Positions 27,176 to 36,184 are shown, counted from the first letter of the stretch. The stretch is DNA of 64,000 bases from Niveibacterium terrae (GCF_048213115.1 NZ_CP172404.1:1302001-1366000), one strand, 5' to 3'. Program-made: numbers and translations. Notes: a model not told the origin generated them from the letters alone.

Positions 27176-28117
27176 ATGAACATCCTGGTTCTGGCGGAAC
27201 ACGACAACGCGCAGCTCAAGGCTTCGACGCTGGCGACGGTTGCGGCGGCATCCCGGCTCGACGGCCCCATCCACCTTCTGGTCGCCGGACACGGCTGTGC
27301 GAGTGTCGCGGAAGAGGGGAGCCGGATCGCCGGAGTCGGGAAGGTGCTGCTCGCCGATGCGCCCTGGCTCGCCGACCGACTGGCCGAGAACCTCGCGCCC
27401 GTCCTCGTCGCGCAAGCCGCAGGCTGCTCCCACGTTTTCGCTCCGGCCACGAGCTTTGGCAAGAACGTGCTGCCACGCGCCGCGGCGCTTCTGGGCGTCT
27501 CGCAGATCTCCGACGTCGTCGATATCGTCTCGGCCGACACCTTCGTGCGCCCGATCTACGCGGGCAACGCGTTGGCGACCGTGCAGAGTGTCGATCCGGT
27601 CATCCTCGCCAGCGTGCGCGTGTCGGCCTTCGAACACGCGGCGCAGCAGGGCGGGTGCGCCGCGATCGAGTCGGTTGATGCCGGTGCCGATCTGGGGCTC
27701 TCGCGCGTCGTCGCGCGCGAACTCTCGGACAACGGCCACCCCGAACTCGCTTCGGCGAAAGTCATCGTGGCCGGAGGGCGGGGACTGGGCAGCGCCGAGT
27801 CTTTCCATACGCTGCTCGATCCGCTCGCCGACAAGCTCGGTGCGGCGATCGGTGCGACCCGTGCCGCCGTCGATGCCGGCTATGTGACCAACGATTGCCA
27901 GGTTGGACAGACCGGCAAGATCGTCGCGCCCGATCTGTATGTCGCGGTCGGCATCTCGGGCGCAATTCAGCATCTGGCCGGGATCAAAGGGTCGCGGACC
28001 ATTGTCGCGATCAACAAGGATCCGGACGCGCCGATCTTCGAGATCGCCGATTACGGTCTGGTCGGCGACCTGTTCGAAATCCTGCCCCAGATTGGACAGG
28101 CACTCGACGAGTCCTGA
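27176..28117 (+). CDS. etfA: Electron transfer flavoprotein alpha subunit
   Basis: EtfA binds FAD and completes the ETF heterodimer. The 313-residue product has the N-terminal NILVLAEHDNAQLKASTLATVAAA fold. The C-terminal FAD domain has VVAGGRGLGSAESFHTLLDPLADKLGAAIGATRAAVDAG, QVGQTGKIVAPDLYVAVGISGAIQHLAG and INKDPDAPIFEIADYGLVGDL, all in the expected order. ATG 27176 is used; a GTG at 27164 would overlap the etfB stop. No acyl-CoA dehydrogenase or ETF-QO gene is present in the window, so the electron donor is encoded elsewhere. Confidence 0.96.
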   Translation: MNILVLAEHDNAQLKASTLATVAAASRLDGPIHLLVAGHGCASVAEEGSRIAGVGKVLLADAPWLADRLAENLAPVLVAQAAGCSHVFAPATSFGKNVLPRAAALLGVSQISDVVDIVSADTFVRPIYAGNALATVQSVDPVILASVRVSAFEHAAQQGGCAAIESVDAGADLGLSRVVARELSDNGHPELASAKVIVAGGRGLGSAESFHTLLDPLADKLGAAIGATRAAVDAGYVTNDCQVGQTGKIVAPDLYVAVGISGAIQHLAGIKGSRTIVAINKDPDAPIFEIADYGLVGDLFEILPQIGQALDES

Positions 28118-28152
28118 GGCGGCCTCTTCCTGGCTCGGGATGACGCCTCCTT

Positions 28153-28181
28153 GATGCGCCCGGTTATACGGGCGTAGCATC
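28153..28181 (+). other. Stem-loop between etfA and the AEC permease gene
   Basis: GATGC-GCCCG (28153-28162) pairs with CGGGC-(GTA)-GCATC (28169-28181) across a GTTATA loop, giving a ten-pair stem with a three-base bulge. There is no T run after it. It could be a terminator remnant or a structured leader of the next gene. Confidence 0.45.
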
Positions 28182-28240
28182 GATGCCCTGTGCGTCGGCT
28201 TCCTGGCTGTGCGCTTGTCCCCCCAATCTGGAATCGTTTC

Positions 28241-29146
28241 GTGAACACCAAGGTTTTCGATCAGGTCCTCGTCCTGGCCCTGATGCTGTCCATTGGCGTG
28301 CTTCTGAGAAAGCGCCAGCTGATCACCGATCCTGTCCGCAAAGGCCTGGTCGAGCTGTTGATGAACGTGACGATGCCGCTGCTGATCGTCTCGTCCTTCA
28401 ACTTCCACTTCTCCGCTGCGCTGTTCAGGAACGCCGGGGTCGTGTTCGGTGCTTCGTTCGCGATCCACCTGAGCCTGGCCCTGCTGAGCCGGCTGTTCTA
28501 TTGCCGCTTCGAGGCCGGTAAGCGGCGGATGCTGAGTTTCTCGACCGTGTTCTCGAACTGCGGCTTCGTTGGTTATCCGGTGGTTCAGGGTTTGTTCGGT
28601 GGCGTCGGTGTGTTCTACACGTCGATCTTCACGATTCCGGTCAACCTGTTCATGTGGTCCTATGGAGTCATGCTCTTCACCGGTCGCCGTGACTGGCGCG
28701 GCCTGCTGCGCAATTTCTGGAATCCGCCGCTGATTGCGACCGTGTTCGGGATGTTGATCTTCCTGTTCTCGTTGCAGTTGCCCGCGCCGGTGCTCAGGAC
28801 CTGCGAGAGCGTCGGCGCGATGACGACGCCGCTGTCGATGTTCATCATCGGTGCGATGCTCGCCGACGTCGAACTGCGGGAAGTGCTCGCCGGTCTCGAT
28901 GTCTATTACCTCAGTTTCGTCAAGCTGCTCGTTGCGCCGATCCTGTGCCTCGTCCTGCTCAGGCTGTGGGGGGCAGATCCCGTCCTGACCGGCGTTTGCG
29001 TAGTTCTGGTCGCGATGCCGACCGCGACGCTGGTCGGTGTGCTGGCTGAGAAGTATGACGGGGACAGGGGACTTGCTTCGCGTTGCGCTTTCCTGACCAC
29101 CGTGTTCTCGCTGCTGTCCATCCCTGCGGTCATGCACGGAATCTGA
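28241..29146 (+). CDS. AEC family transporter (auxin efflux carrier/malate permease type)
   Basis: The 301-residue product is a ten-helix membrane protein of the AEC family, whose bacterial members move organic acids such as malate or malonate. Family blocks include FSTVFSNCGFVGYPVVQGLFG, with the conserved N-x-G-F-x-G-x-P motif in the fourth helix, and the symmetric TTPLSMFIIGAMLAD in the second half, ending VAMPTATLVGVLAEKYDGD. A GTG at 28241 is chosen because the preceding in-frame residues are polar and not family-like. It stands alone between etfA and marR. The substrate is unknown. Confidence 0.85.
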   Translation: MNTKVFDQVLVLALMLSIGVLLRKRQLITDPVRKGLVELLMNVTMPLLIVSSFNFHFSAALFRNAGVVFGASFAIHLSLALLSRLFYCRFEAGKRRMLSFSTVFSNCGFVGYPVVQGLFGGVGVFYTSIFTIPVNLFMWSYGVMLFTGRRDWRGLLRNFWNPPLIATVFGMLIFLFSLQLPAPVLRTCESVGAMTTPLSMFIIGAMLADVELREVLAGLDVYYLSFVKLLVAPILCLVLLRLWGADPVLTGVCVVLVAMPTATLVGVLAEKYDGDRGLASRCAFLTTVFSLLSIPAVMHGI

Positions 29147-29193
29147 GTTTCCTCCGGGCAGGTTTGGCTAGGGGAACGGGATTCATTCTCATT

Positions 29194-29216
29194 ATCACGA
29201 AATAAGCAATCGTGAT
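29194..29216 (+). promoter_or_regulatory. Inverted repeat upstream of marR, candidate MarR operator
   Basis: ATCACGA (29194-29200) and its exact complement TCGTGAT (29210-29216) flank nine bases, a spacing that suits a MarR-family dimer. The site lies 36 bases before the marR start. A second palindrome, TTGCCGCGGCAA at 29227-29238, lies between it and the gene. Confidence 0.55.
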
Positions 29217-29251
29217 TGGCTAATGTTTGCCGCGGCAAGTAATGTGGCGAC

Positions 29252-29737
29252 ATGTCCGCGAAAATTCCTCATGCCCACCTCGATGCCGAGCCCGTCTCGG
29301 AGATCAACGAGACCATCGGTCTGTTGCTGCACCAGGTGCGTCTGCGCCTGATCCGCCACCTCGAATGCGATCTGGCCGCGGGGGGCTTCGGCATCAACTT
29401 CAGCCAGTACCGTGTGCTGCGCACGCTCTCCTTGCGCGAGCTGGTGTCCCCGACCGAGATCTCGCGCTGCTGCGGCCACGATGCCGGAGCGCTGACCCGG
29501 ATGCTCGACCGCCTCCAGGAGAAGGGTTATCTGCGCCGCGTGCCGCGCACCGATGACCGCCGCGCCGTCGATGTGACGCTCACCGAAGCCGGGCGCGCCG
29601 TCTGGCGCGAGATCCAGGCCTGCGGTTTGGCACTCAGCTCCGATGCCCTGAGCGATCTCTCGGCCACCGAGCAGCAACAGCTGTTCGAGATGCTCAAGAA
29701 GGTTCGCGGCACGCTCGATCAACGTCCCTATAAGTAA
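29252..29737 (+). CDS. MarR family transcriptional regulator
   Basis: The 161-residue winged-helix regulator has the recognition segment SPTEISRCCGHDAGALTRMLDRLQEKGYLRRVPRTDDRRAVDVTLTEAGR, matching the MarR helix-turn-helix and wing, including the DxRR turn. Dimerisation helices lie at both ends. It is the first gene of a tripartite efflux operon, and the next start is 12 bases away, so it is very likely the local repressor that is released by the exported compound. An inverted repeat just upstream would allow autoregulation. A CC pair before GHD in the DNA-binding domain could be redox sensitive, which is speculative. Confidence 0.92.
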   Translation: MSAKIPHAHLDAEPVSEINETIGLLLHQVRLRLIRHLECDLAAGGFGINFSQYRVLRTLSLRELVSPTEISRCCGHDAGALTRMLDRLQEKGYLRRVPRTDDRRAVDVTLTEAGRAVWREIQACGLALSSDALSDLSATEQQQLFEMLKKVRGTLDQRPYK

Positions 29738-29749
29738 TTTGCCTGAGCA

Positions 29750-31216
29750 ATGACATTCAAATCGATAAGTCTGAGCCTTAGTGCGCTTGCGCTGGCCGCG
29801 TGCGCCAGCAGCCAGGGGCTGGCGCCCCAGCTCGGCGGGCGCAATCCGCTAAGCCTCGCCAGCCACGCTGCGCAGAAGGACATCGCAGTCTCGGAAGCGG
29901 CCTGGCCCGCGGCCGACTGGTGGAAAGCGCTGGGAGATGCCCAGCTCGACGCGCTGATCGCGGAGGCGCTGCGCGACAACCCCGGCCTCGACGTGGCCGA
30001 TGCGCGGGTCAGATCCGTGGCCGCTGCGGTCGGCATCGCCGACGCGGCGCGCAAGCCCACGGTCGGCGCCAAGCTCAGCACGAACGGCATGCGCATTCCC
30101 GATACCGTGCTGCCCCAGCCCTATGGGGACAACTATTCGACGGTCGGCATCGCGTCCTTGAGCCTCAACTACAGCTTCGATCTGTGGGGTGGCAAGCGCG
30201 CGGCCTGGGAGGCTGCGCTGGGCTCGCTGCGCGCCGCGGAAGTCGATGCCCGGGCTGCCCGGCTCGAACTCTCGGTCGAGCTCGCCCGCGCCTACAACCA
30301 GTTTGCGCACGGCAATGAGATGGTCAAGGTCGCTGAAGCCGATCGCGAACGTGCGAGGCGGCTCTTGAAGCTCAACCGCCAGCGCTTCGACGCCGGTTTG
30401 GACAGCCTCGCTCAGGTTCGCCAGACCGAGGCCGTGCTCGCGAGCGCCGAGCAAAGGCTCGCCCAGGCGAAGCATTCGGTCGAACTGGCGCGGATCGCGC
30501 TGGCCACGCTCAGCGGGAAAGGCCCCGATCGCGGTTTCGAGCTTTCGACTCCGGCGCCTCTCGTCCCGGCCACGCTCGCCGTGCCCGCCGATCTGCCGGC
30601 CAATCTGCTGGGCCGCCGACCCGATCTGGTCGCGGCGCGCTGGCGGGTCGAGGCGGCGAGCCGCGCGATCGACGTCGCGAAAGCCGAGTTCTACCCGAAC
30701 GTGAATCTCGGTGCGGCGATCGGCCTCGCGTCGATGCACACCGCCGATTTCTTCAGCCTGCATTCGCGCTATGCGCAGCTCGCCCCGGCGATCTCGTTGC
30801 CGGTCTTCGACGGAGGTCGCTTGCGCGCGAACCTCTCTGCGCGCGATGCGGGCTACGACGAGGCAACCGCCCAGTACAACCAGATCCTGGTGCGCGCGGT
30901 TGGCGAGGTCGCCGAACAGCTGACGACGCTGCGCTCGGATGCCGAACAGCTGCGCGCCCAGCAGCAGGCGCTCACCGCTTCGCGCGAAGCCTGGTCGCTC
31001 TCTGAGCAGCGTTTCCGCAAAGGCGTGGGCAGCTATCTCGAAGTGCTGACGGCCCAGCAGAGCCTGCTCGCGAACGAACAGCAGCTCGCCGCGCTCCAGG
31101 CTCAGCAGCTCGATGCATCGATCCAGCTCGTCCACGCGCTGGGCGGTGGTTTCCACGATGAATCCCGACTTCCTGGTGCGCTTCCCCGCGATCGCGCCGC
31201 GACCACGACTCGATAA
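29750..31216 (+). CDS. Outer membrane efflux lipoprotein (NodT/OprM family)
   Basis: The 488-residue TolC-like channel has a lipobox (LALAACASS; Cys at about residue 18) and two outer-membrane efflux repeats. Landmarks are DWWKALGDAQLDALIAEALRDNPGL near the N-terminus, SLSLNYSFDLWGGKRAAWEAALGSL, ANLLGRRPDLVAARWRVEAASRAIDVAKAEFYPNVNL and RFRKGVGSYLEVLTAQQSLLA. These are the standard NodT blocks. It follows the marR gene by 12 bases and precedes the EmrA-like adaptor, so it should supply the outer-membrane exit for this pump. Confidence 0.94.
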   Translation: MTFKSISLSLSALALAACASSQGLAPQLGGRNPLSLASHAAQKDIAVSEAAWPAADWWKALGDAQLDALIAEALRDNPGLDVADARVRSVAAAVGIADAARKPTVGAKLSTNGMRIPDTVLPQPYGDNYSTVGIASLSLNYSFDLWGGKRAAWEAALGSLRAAEVDARAARLELSVELARAYNQFAHGNEMVKVAEADRERARRLLKLNRQRFDAGLDSLAQVRQTEAVLASAEQRLAQAKHSVELARIALATLSGKGPDRGFELSTPAPLVPATLAVPADLPANLLGRRPDLVAARWRVEAASRAIDVAKAEFYPNVNLGAAIGLASMHTADFFSLHSRYAQLAPAISLPVFDGGRLRANLSARDAGYDEATAQYNQILVRAVGEVAEQLTTLRSDAEQLRAQQQALTASREAWSLSEQRFRKGVGSYLEVLTAQQSLLANEQQLAALQAQQLDASIQLVHALGGGFHDESRLPGALPRDRAATTTR

Positions 31217-31225
31217 GGCATGGCA

Positions 31226-32440
31226 ATGAGCACGCAAACGAACACGAACTCCGAGAGCGGCGTCGCCGCGGTGATGGGTAGCAAGATCGGGCGCCGCCGT
31301 CTGCTGCTGTCGGTGCTGGGCCTGGCGGTGGTCGCCGCGGGCGCCAGCTATACGGCCTGGTATCTGCTACACGGGCGCTGGTTCGAGTCCACCGAGGATG
31401 CCTATGCGAACGGCAACGTGGTCCAGATCACGCCCCAGCTCGGCGGCACGGTCGTCTCGATCGGCGCCGAGGACTACGGTCGCGTGCGCGCCGGCCAGAC
31501 CCTGGTTGAACTCGATCCGGCCGAGACGCGGGTTGCGCTTGAACAGGCCGAGGCGGCTCTGGCGCGCGCGGTGCGCCAGGTGCGCGGGCTGTATTCGAAC
31601 GTCGGCAGCCTGGACGCCGACGTCGCCGCGAAGCGGATCGCGCTCGACCGGGCCCGCGCCGACCTGGCACGCCGCCAGAGCCTCGCCGTGACCGGCGCGA
31701 TCCCTCAGGAAGAGCTGGCCCATGCCCGCGAGGCGGTCGATGCCGCCGCGAGCGCGTTCTCGGCGGCTGACCATCAGCTCGGCACGAGCCGCGCGCTCGT
31801 CGACGATACCGCGCTCGCCGACCACCCCGACGTCAAGGCCGCCTCGGCCGTGCTGCGCAAGGCCTATCTCGACTTCTCGCGGAGCACGATCAAGGCCCCG
31901 GTGGGCGGCTTCCTCGCCCAGCGTGGCGTTCAGCTCGGGCAGCGTGTTCAGGCGGGAACGCCTCTGATGACGATCGTGCCGCTCGACCAGCTGTGGGTCG
32001 AAGCGAACTTCAAGGAAACCCAGCTCGAGAAGATGCGCATCGGTCAGGGGGTGACGCTGCATTCCGATCTGTTCGGCAAGGACATTGAGTACCACGGCCA
32101 TGTCGCCGGCCTCGCAATGGGAACGGGCAGCGCTTTCTCGCTGCTGCCGGCCCAGAACGCGACCGGCAACTGGATCAAGATCGTGCAGCGGGTTCCGGTC
32201 CGCATCGCGCTCGACCCGGCCGAGCTGAACAGGCACCCGCTGCGTATCGGCTTGTCGATGAGCGTCGAAGTCGACCTGCATGACCGTTCGGGCTCGATGC
32301 TGGCCCAGACCGCGGCGGCGAAGCCGGTCGCCTCGACTGCGGTCTATGCCGCTCAGCTCGCCGAGGCCGACGCGAAGATCGCCAGCATCCTGCGCGCCAA
32401 TTCCGGCCACAAGAGCGCTTTGGCGCGCAATCGGTCATGA
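31226..32440 (+). CDS. emrA: EmrA/HlyD-type efflux adaptor protein
   Basis: The 404-residue membrane-fusion protein has one N-terminal helix (RRLLLSVLGLAVVAAGASYTAWYLL) followed by STEDAYANGNVVQITPQLGGTVVSI, the biotinyl-lipoyl-like signature of EmrA, a coiled-coil hairpin (about residues 95-200) and the LDFSRSTIKAPVGGFLAQRGVQLGQRVQAGTPLM barrel region. ATG 31226 is preferred to 31220 because an AAGG ribosome site then lies seven bases upstream. It links the MFS pump in the inner membrane to the NodT channel. Its stop overlaps the emrB start by four bases. Confidence 0.93.
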   Translation: MSTQTNTNSESGVAAVMGSKIGRRRLLLSVLGLAVVAAGASYTAWYLLHGRWFESTEDAYANGNVVQITPQLGGTVVSIGAEDYGRVRAGQTLVELDPAETRVALEQAEAALARAVRQVRGLYSNVGSLDADVAAKRIALDRARADLARRQSLAVTGAIPQEELAHAREAVDAAASAFSAADHQLGTSRALVDDTALADHPDVKAASAVLRKAYLDFSRSTIKAPVGGFLAQRGVQLGQRVQAGTPLMTIVPLDQLWVEANFKETQLEKMRIGQGVTLHSDLFGKDIEYHGHVAGLAMGTGSAFSLLPAQNATGNWIKIVQRVPVRIALDPAELNRHPLRIGLSMSVEVDLHDRSGSMLAQTAAAKPVASTAVYAAQLAEADAKIASILRANSGHKSALARNRS

Positions 32441-33972
32441 GCGAAGCCGCGGACTTTCGTCCGGCCAATCTCGCGTTGTGCACGCTTGGTCTGTCGCTGG
32501 CGACTTTCATGCAGGTGCTGGATACGACGATCGCGAACGTGTCCCTGCCGACGATCGCCGGCAATCTCGGCGTCAGCTCGGATCAGAGCACCTGGGTCAT
32601 CACCGCTTTCGCGGTCAGCACCGCGATCGCGCTGCCGCTGACCGGCTGGCTGACGCGCCGTTTTGGCGAGGTCAGGCTCTTCCTGGTCTCGACGCTGCTC
32701 TTCACACTGGCGTCATTCTTGTGCGGGATGGCGCACTCGATGAACGAGCTGGTGCTCTTTCGCGCGATCCAGGGCTTCGTCGCGGGACCGATGTATCCGA
32801 TCACGCAGGCGCTGCTGATCTCGATCTACCCGCCCCAGAAACGGGGCCAGGCTCTGGCCCTGCTGTCGATGGTGACCGTCGTCGCGCCGATCGCCGGCCC
32901 CATTCTGGGCGGCTGGATCACCGACAATTACACTTGGCCGTGGATCTTCTTCATCAATGTGCCGATCGGCCTCTTCGCGGCTTTCGTCGTCTGGGGGCAG
33001 ATGCGCCACCGTCCGGTCAGGACCGACAAACCGAAGATGGACTACGTCGGCCTCGCGACTCTGGTTGTTGGCGTCGGCGCCTTGCAGATCGTGCTCGACA
33101 AGGGCAACGATGAGGACTGGTTTGCGTCTCCGCTGATCGTATGCTTGAGCATCGTCTCGGCGATCGCGATAGCGATCTTCCTGATCTGGGAGCTGACCGA
33201 TGACGAGCCTATCGTCGATCTGCGGCTCTTTCGCCACCGCAATTTCGCGGCCGGGACGGTCGCGATGGTGCTCGCCTATGGCGCGTTCTTCAGCGTCAGC
33301 CTGCTCGTGCCGATGTGGCTGCAGACCCAGCTTCATTACACAGCCTTTTGGGCGGGGCTGGCCGCGTCGCCCTTGGGAATCTTCCCGATTCTGCTGACGC
33401 CCTGGGTCGGCAAGAACGCAGCCCGTTTCGATCTGCGCATCCTCGCCTCGACTGCCTTCTGCGTGATGTCGACGACGAGCTTCATGCGCTCGGGGTTCTC
33501 GACCGACGTGAACTTTGAGCGGGTCGTCTTTGTCCAGCTGCTGCAAGGCATAGGTGTCGCATTCTTCTTCATGCCGGTGCTGACCATCCTGCTCTCGGAC
33601 CTTGCGCCGAACGAGATCGCGGCGGGCTCCGGCCTCGCGACCTTCCTGCGCACACTGGGGGGCAGCTTCTCGGCTTCAATCACGACTTATCTGTGGGGAC
33701 ACCGGTCGGTCATCCACCATGCCCAGCTCGCGTCCAACTTCTCGGCGATCGATCCGTCCACCCGCTCGACCTTTGAGTTGCTCGGGCACGGCGATCTCGG
33801 TCGCGCCGCGGCGACACTGGAGCGGATGATCGTCCAGCAGGCCTACCAGATGTCGTTCAACGACGTGCTCCACGCTTTGGGCTGGCTCTTCCTTGCGCTG
33901 AACTTCTTCGTCTGGTTCGCAAAGCCGCCCTTCGGCGCGAAGCACAAGGGCGCACCCGCGGGCGGCCACTGA
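32437..33972 (+). CDS. emrB: DHA2 family MFS multidrug efflux permease
   Basis: The 511-residue protein has fourteen predicted helices and the DHA2/EmrB signatures: LATFMQVLDTTIANVSLPTIAGNLG in helix 1 (motif D1), GWLTRRFGEVRLFL (motif A), FRAIQGFVAGPMYPITQALL (motif B) and MVTVVAPIAGPILGGWITDNYTWPWIFFINVPIG (motif C). It is a proton-driven exporter of hydrophobic drugs or uncouplers that works with EmrA and the NodT channel. It is the last gene of the MarR-controlled operon and is followed by a hairpin shared with the convergent MFS gene. Confidence 0.95.
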   Translation: MSEAADFRPANLALCTLGLSLATFMQVLDTTIANVSLPTIAGNLGVSSDQSTWVITAFAVSTAIALPLTGWLTRRFGEVRLFLVSTLLFTLASFLCGMAHSMNELVLFRAIQGFVAGPMYPITQALLISIYPPQKRGQALALLSMVTVVAPIAGPILGGWITDNYTWPWIFFINVPIGLFAAFVVWGQMRHRPVRTDKPKMDYVGLATLVVGVGALQIVLDKGNDEDWFASPLIVCLSIVSAIAIAIFLIWELTDDEPIVDLRLFRHRNFAAGTVAMVLAYGAFFSVSLLVPMWLQTQLHYTAFWAGLAASPLGIFPILLTPWVGKNAARFDLRILASTAFCVMSTTSFMRSGFSTDVNFERVVFVQLLQGIGVAFFFMPVLTILLSDLAPNEIAAGSGLATFLRTLGGSFSASITTYLWGHRSVIHHAQLASNFSAIDPSTRSTFELLGHGDLGRAAATLERMIVQQAYQMSFNDVLHALGWLFLALNFFVWFAKPPFGAKHKGAPAGGH

Positions 33973-33988
33973 AACCCCGCTCCCCCGA

Positions 33989-34015
33989 CCCCTCTCCCGC
34001 GCTGCGGGCGAGGGG
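33989..34015. terminator. Hairpin between convergent emrB and MFS genes
   Basis: A 12-bp stem with one mismatch (33989-34000 against 34004-34015) closes a three-base GCT loop between two converging genes. There is no T run, so it may be a bidirectional terminator helped by other factors or a palindromic repeat element of the CCCTCTCCC/GGGAGAGGG kind common in such genomes. Confidence 0.5.
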
Positions 34016-34022
34016 GACGGGA

Positions 34023-35243
34023 TCAGCCGTCCAGCGTGTCGGCGTCCCTCAGTTCGGGGAAGGCGAGCATCCACAGATAGGCGACGGCGAGTGTGCCCAG
34101 ACCGCCGATCAGGATCGCTGGTACGGTTCCGAAAGCGGCCGCGCTCAGGCCCGATTCGAACTCGCCGAGCTGGTTCGAGGCACCGATGAACACCGAATTG
34201 ACCGCGCCGACCCGGCCGCGCATCGCATCCGGAGTCTGCAGCTGGACGAAGGCGGCGCGGATCACGACGCTGACCATGTCGGCCGCACCGAGCAGGATCA
34301 GCGCCGCGAGCGATAGCGCGATCGAATGCGAGAGTCCGAAGGCGATCGTCGTGAGCCCGAACAGCGCGACGGCCGCGAACATCTTCCTTCCGACCTGGCG
34401 GCGTAGGGGGTGGTGGGCAAGCCACAGCGAGCAGAGTAGTGCGCCGACAGCCGGCGCCGAGCGTAGCAGGCCCAGCCCCCAGGAACCGGTGTGAAGCTGC
34501 TGGTGGGCAACGATGGGCAGCAGCGCCGTCGCGCCACCGAGCAGCACCGCGAACAGATCGAGCGAGATCGCGCCGAGCACCGCGCGGCGGCTGCGGATGA
34601 ACCGGATGCCTTCGAGAAAGTGTGCGAAGCCCGATCCGCTCGATACCCGGCGCCAGGTCTCGAGCGGGACGATGGCCGAGCAGAGAATCGCCGCGATCGT
34701 GAAGGACGCTGCCGTGATCGCATAGACCGTGCTTGCGCCGAACACATAGAGCACTCCGCCCAGGGCCGGCGAGATGATCGTGGCCGCCTCCATCGCCGAA
34801 GCGCCCAGCGCGACCGCCCGCGGCAGCGCCTCATTGCCGACCAGGGTTGGCAGTATGGCCTGGATGGCCGGAGTCTCGAAGGAGCGCGCCGCGCCACCGA
34901 CGATGACCAGACAGTAGATCAGCTCCTGGCTCACCTGGCCGTGGAAGCTCGCGACCGCCAGAGTGGCCAGAGTGAGCGCCTGAACGGCCTGGCCCAGAAA
35001 GGCGACCTTCTTGCGGTCGAAGCGATCCGCGACATTGCCGACCACCGTGATCAGAAGCAGCCGGGGCAGGAACTGCGCGAGGCCGACCATGCCCAGAGCG
35101 AAAGCGCTGTGCGTCAGTTCATAGACCTGCCAGGCGACGGCGACTGCCTGCATCTGCGAGCCGGCCGTCGAGAACACCCGGGAGAGACAGTGAAACAGGA
35201 AGGGGCGGTGGTGGAAGAGGCGGAGCGGTGCGGCGTCGGACAT
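34023..35243 (-). CDS. MFS transporter, EntS/multidrug exporter type
   Basis: The 406-residue product has about twelve helices. It belongs to the MFS_3 (EntS-like) group: RPFLFHCLSRVFSTAGSQMQAVAVAWQVYELTHSAFALGMVGLAQFLP at the N-terminus and GNVADRFDRKKVAFLGQAVQAL, the motif-A loop. Later blocks are AIQAILPTLVGNEALPRAVAL and TPDAMRGRVGAVNSVFIGASNQLGEFESG, typical of exporters of siderophores and drugs. The ATG at 35243 is used; the frame stays open upstream, but that part lacks a ribosome site and helix character. It is transcribed alone, convergent with emrB and divergent from the nuclease gene. The substrate is unknown. Confidence 0.88.
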   Translation of the reverse strand: MSDAAPLRLFHHRPFLFHCLSRVFSTAGSQMQAVAVAWQVYELTHSAFALGMVGLAQFLPRLLLITVVGNVADRFDRKKVAFLGQAVQALTLATLAVASFHGQVSQELIYCLVIVGGAARSFETPAIQAILPTLVGNEALPRAVALGASAMEAATIISPALGGVLYVFGASTVYAITAASFTIAAILCSAIVPLETWRRVSSGSGFAHFLEGIRFIRSRRAVLGAISLDLFAVLLGGATALLPIVAHQQLHTGSWGLGLLRSAPAVGALLCSLWLAHHPLRRQVGRKMFAAVALFGLTTIAFGLSHSIALSLAALILLGAADMVSVVIRAAFVQLQTPDAMRGRVGAVNSVFIGASNQLGEFESGLSAAAFGTVPAILIGGLGTLAVAYLWMLAFPELRDADTLDG

Positions 35244-35343
35244 GGGGGAGGGGGCGCAGGACGAGGTCAGAGTGTACAGCGCCGCGGACGCGACCGCCCG
35301 AGCGCTTCGCCAGCACTGTTGTTTTGATGTTTTCCGAGAAGTC

Positions 35344-35372
35344 TTGTCAGATTTCGCCAATCTGAGTAGCTT
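35344..35372 (+). promoter_or_regulatory. Candidate promoter of the endonuclease gene
   Basis: TTGTCA at 35344-35349 matches the -35 consensus at five of six bases, and TAGCTT at 35367-35372, 17 bases on, is a weak -10. Initiation near 35380 would leave a very short leader before the GTG at 35390 or 35402. Confidence 0.35.
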
Positions 35373-35389
35373 CTGGAGTTTTTGCTGTT

Positions 35390-36184
35390 GTGGATGCCGA
35401 CGTGCGCGCAATCGTTCTGCTCTCTTTGGCCCTGATCCTCGGTGGATGTCTCGATGAAAGAGGGGGGGCTACGCTCGCGCCTGCCCACGCCGCGGTCCAC
35501 CGCGAAGGGCCGGCCACCCAGTTGATCCGGGGCAAGAACGGTGTCGGCCACCGCGATTTTGCGTCGGCGAAGAAAGTCCTGCCCCGCGTCTTCGCTGGCA
35601 TCGAGGAGGACTTCTATTGCGGTTGCCGCTATACGGGCAAGGATGTCGATCTCGCCTCTTGCGGCTATGTCGCGCGGAAGAACGAGAACCGGGCGAGCCG
35701 GATCGAATGGGAGCACGTCGTCCCCGCCGCCCACCTGGGCTTGCAGCAGCAGTGCTGGCAGCAGGGGGGGCGCAAGAACTGCAGCGGCAAGGATGCCGCC
35801 TTCGATCAGATGGAAGGCGATCTGAACAATCTGGTCCCGGCGGTTGGCGAAGTGAACGGTGATCGCAGCAACATGAGCTATGGCGCCTGGACGCGCACGC
35901 CCGAACACGTCTATGGCCAGTGCGCGAGCGTTCCCGACTTCAAGAACAAGCGTTTTCAGCCGCGCGAAGAAGTGCGCGGACGGGCTGCCCGGATCAGCCT
36001 CTACATGTATTCGCGCTATGGACTCTCGATGAGCCGCCAGGACAAGCAGCTCTGGTGTGCGTGGGCTAAAACCTATCCTGTCGATCCGTGGGAGAAGACG
36101 CGCAACGCGCGGATCCTGAGCTTGCAGGGCGAGGGGAATCCTCTGGTCAGCGATTCGACCGCGTTGGGCAAGCTCTGCGGCTAA
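35390..36184 (+). CDS. Endonuclease I (EndA/NucM family) lipoprotein
   Basis: The 264-residue product matches the bacterial extracellular/periplasmic endonuclease I family. Its N-terminus ends in a lipobox (LILGGC, Cys20), so unlike soluble EndA it should be membrane anchored. The His-Me finger active site is RIEWEHVVPAAHLG (His109), and the conserved GDLNNLVPAVGEVNGDRSNMSYG and SRYGLSMSRQDKQLWCAW blocks follow. Four cysteines in the middle (CGCRYTG, CGY) may form disulfides. The start is uncertain: GTG at 35390 or GTG at 35402, and neither has a strong ribosome site. Likely roles are nutrient DNA degradation or a barrier to DNA uptake. Confidence 0.87.
   Translation: MDADVRAIVLLSLALILGGCLDERGGATLAPAHAAVHREGPATQLIRGKNGVGHRDFASAKKVLPRVFAGIEEDFYCGCRYTGKDVDLASCGYVARKNENRASRIEWEHVVPAAHLGLQQQCWQQGGRKNCSGKDAAFDQMEGDLNNLVPAVGEVNGDRSNMSYGAWTRTPEHVYGQCASVPDFKNKRFQPREEVRGRAARISLYMYSRYGLSMSRQDKQLWCAWAKTYPVDPWEKTRNARILSLQGEGNPLVSDSTALGKLCG

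Noticed and set aside
26969..29137. 722-codon minus-strand frame across etfA and the AEC permease
   Set aside because: It is antisense to two well-supported genes and its composition (many Arg, Gln, His) is that of a shadow frame.
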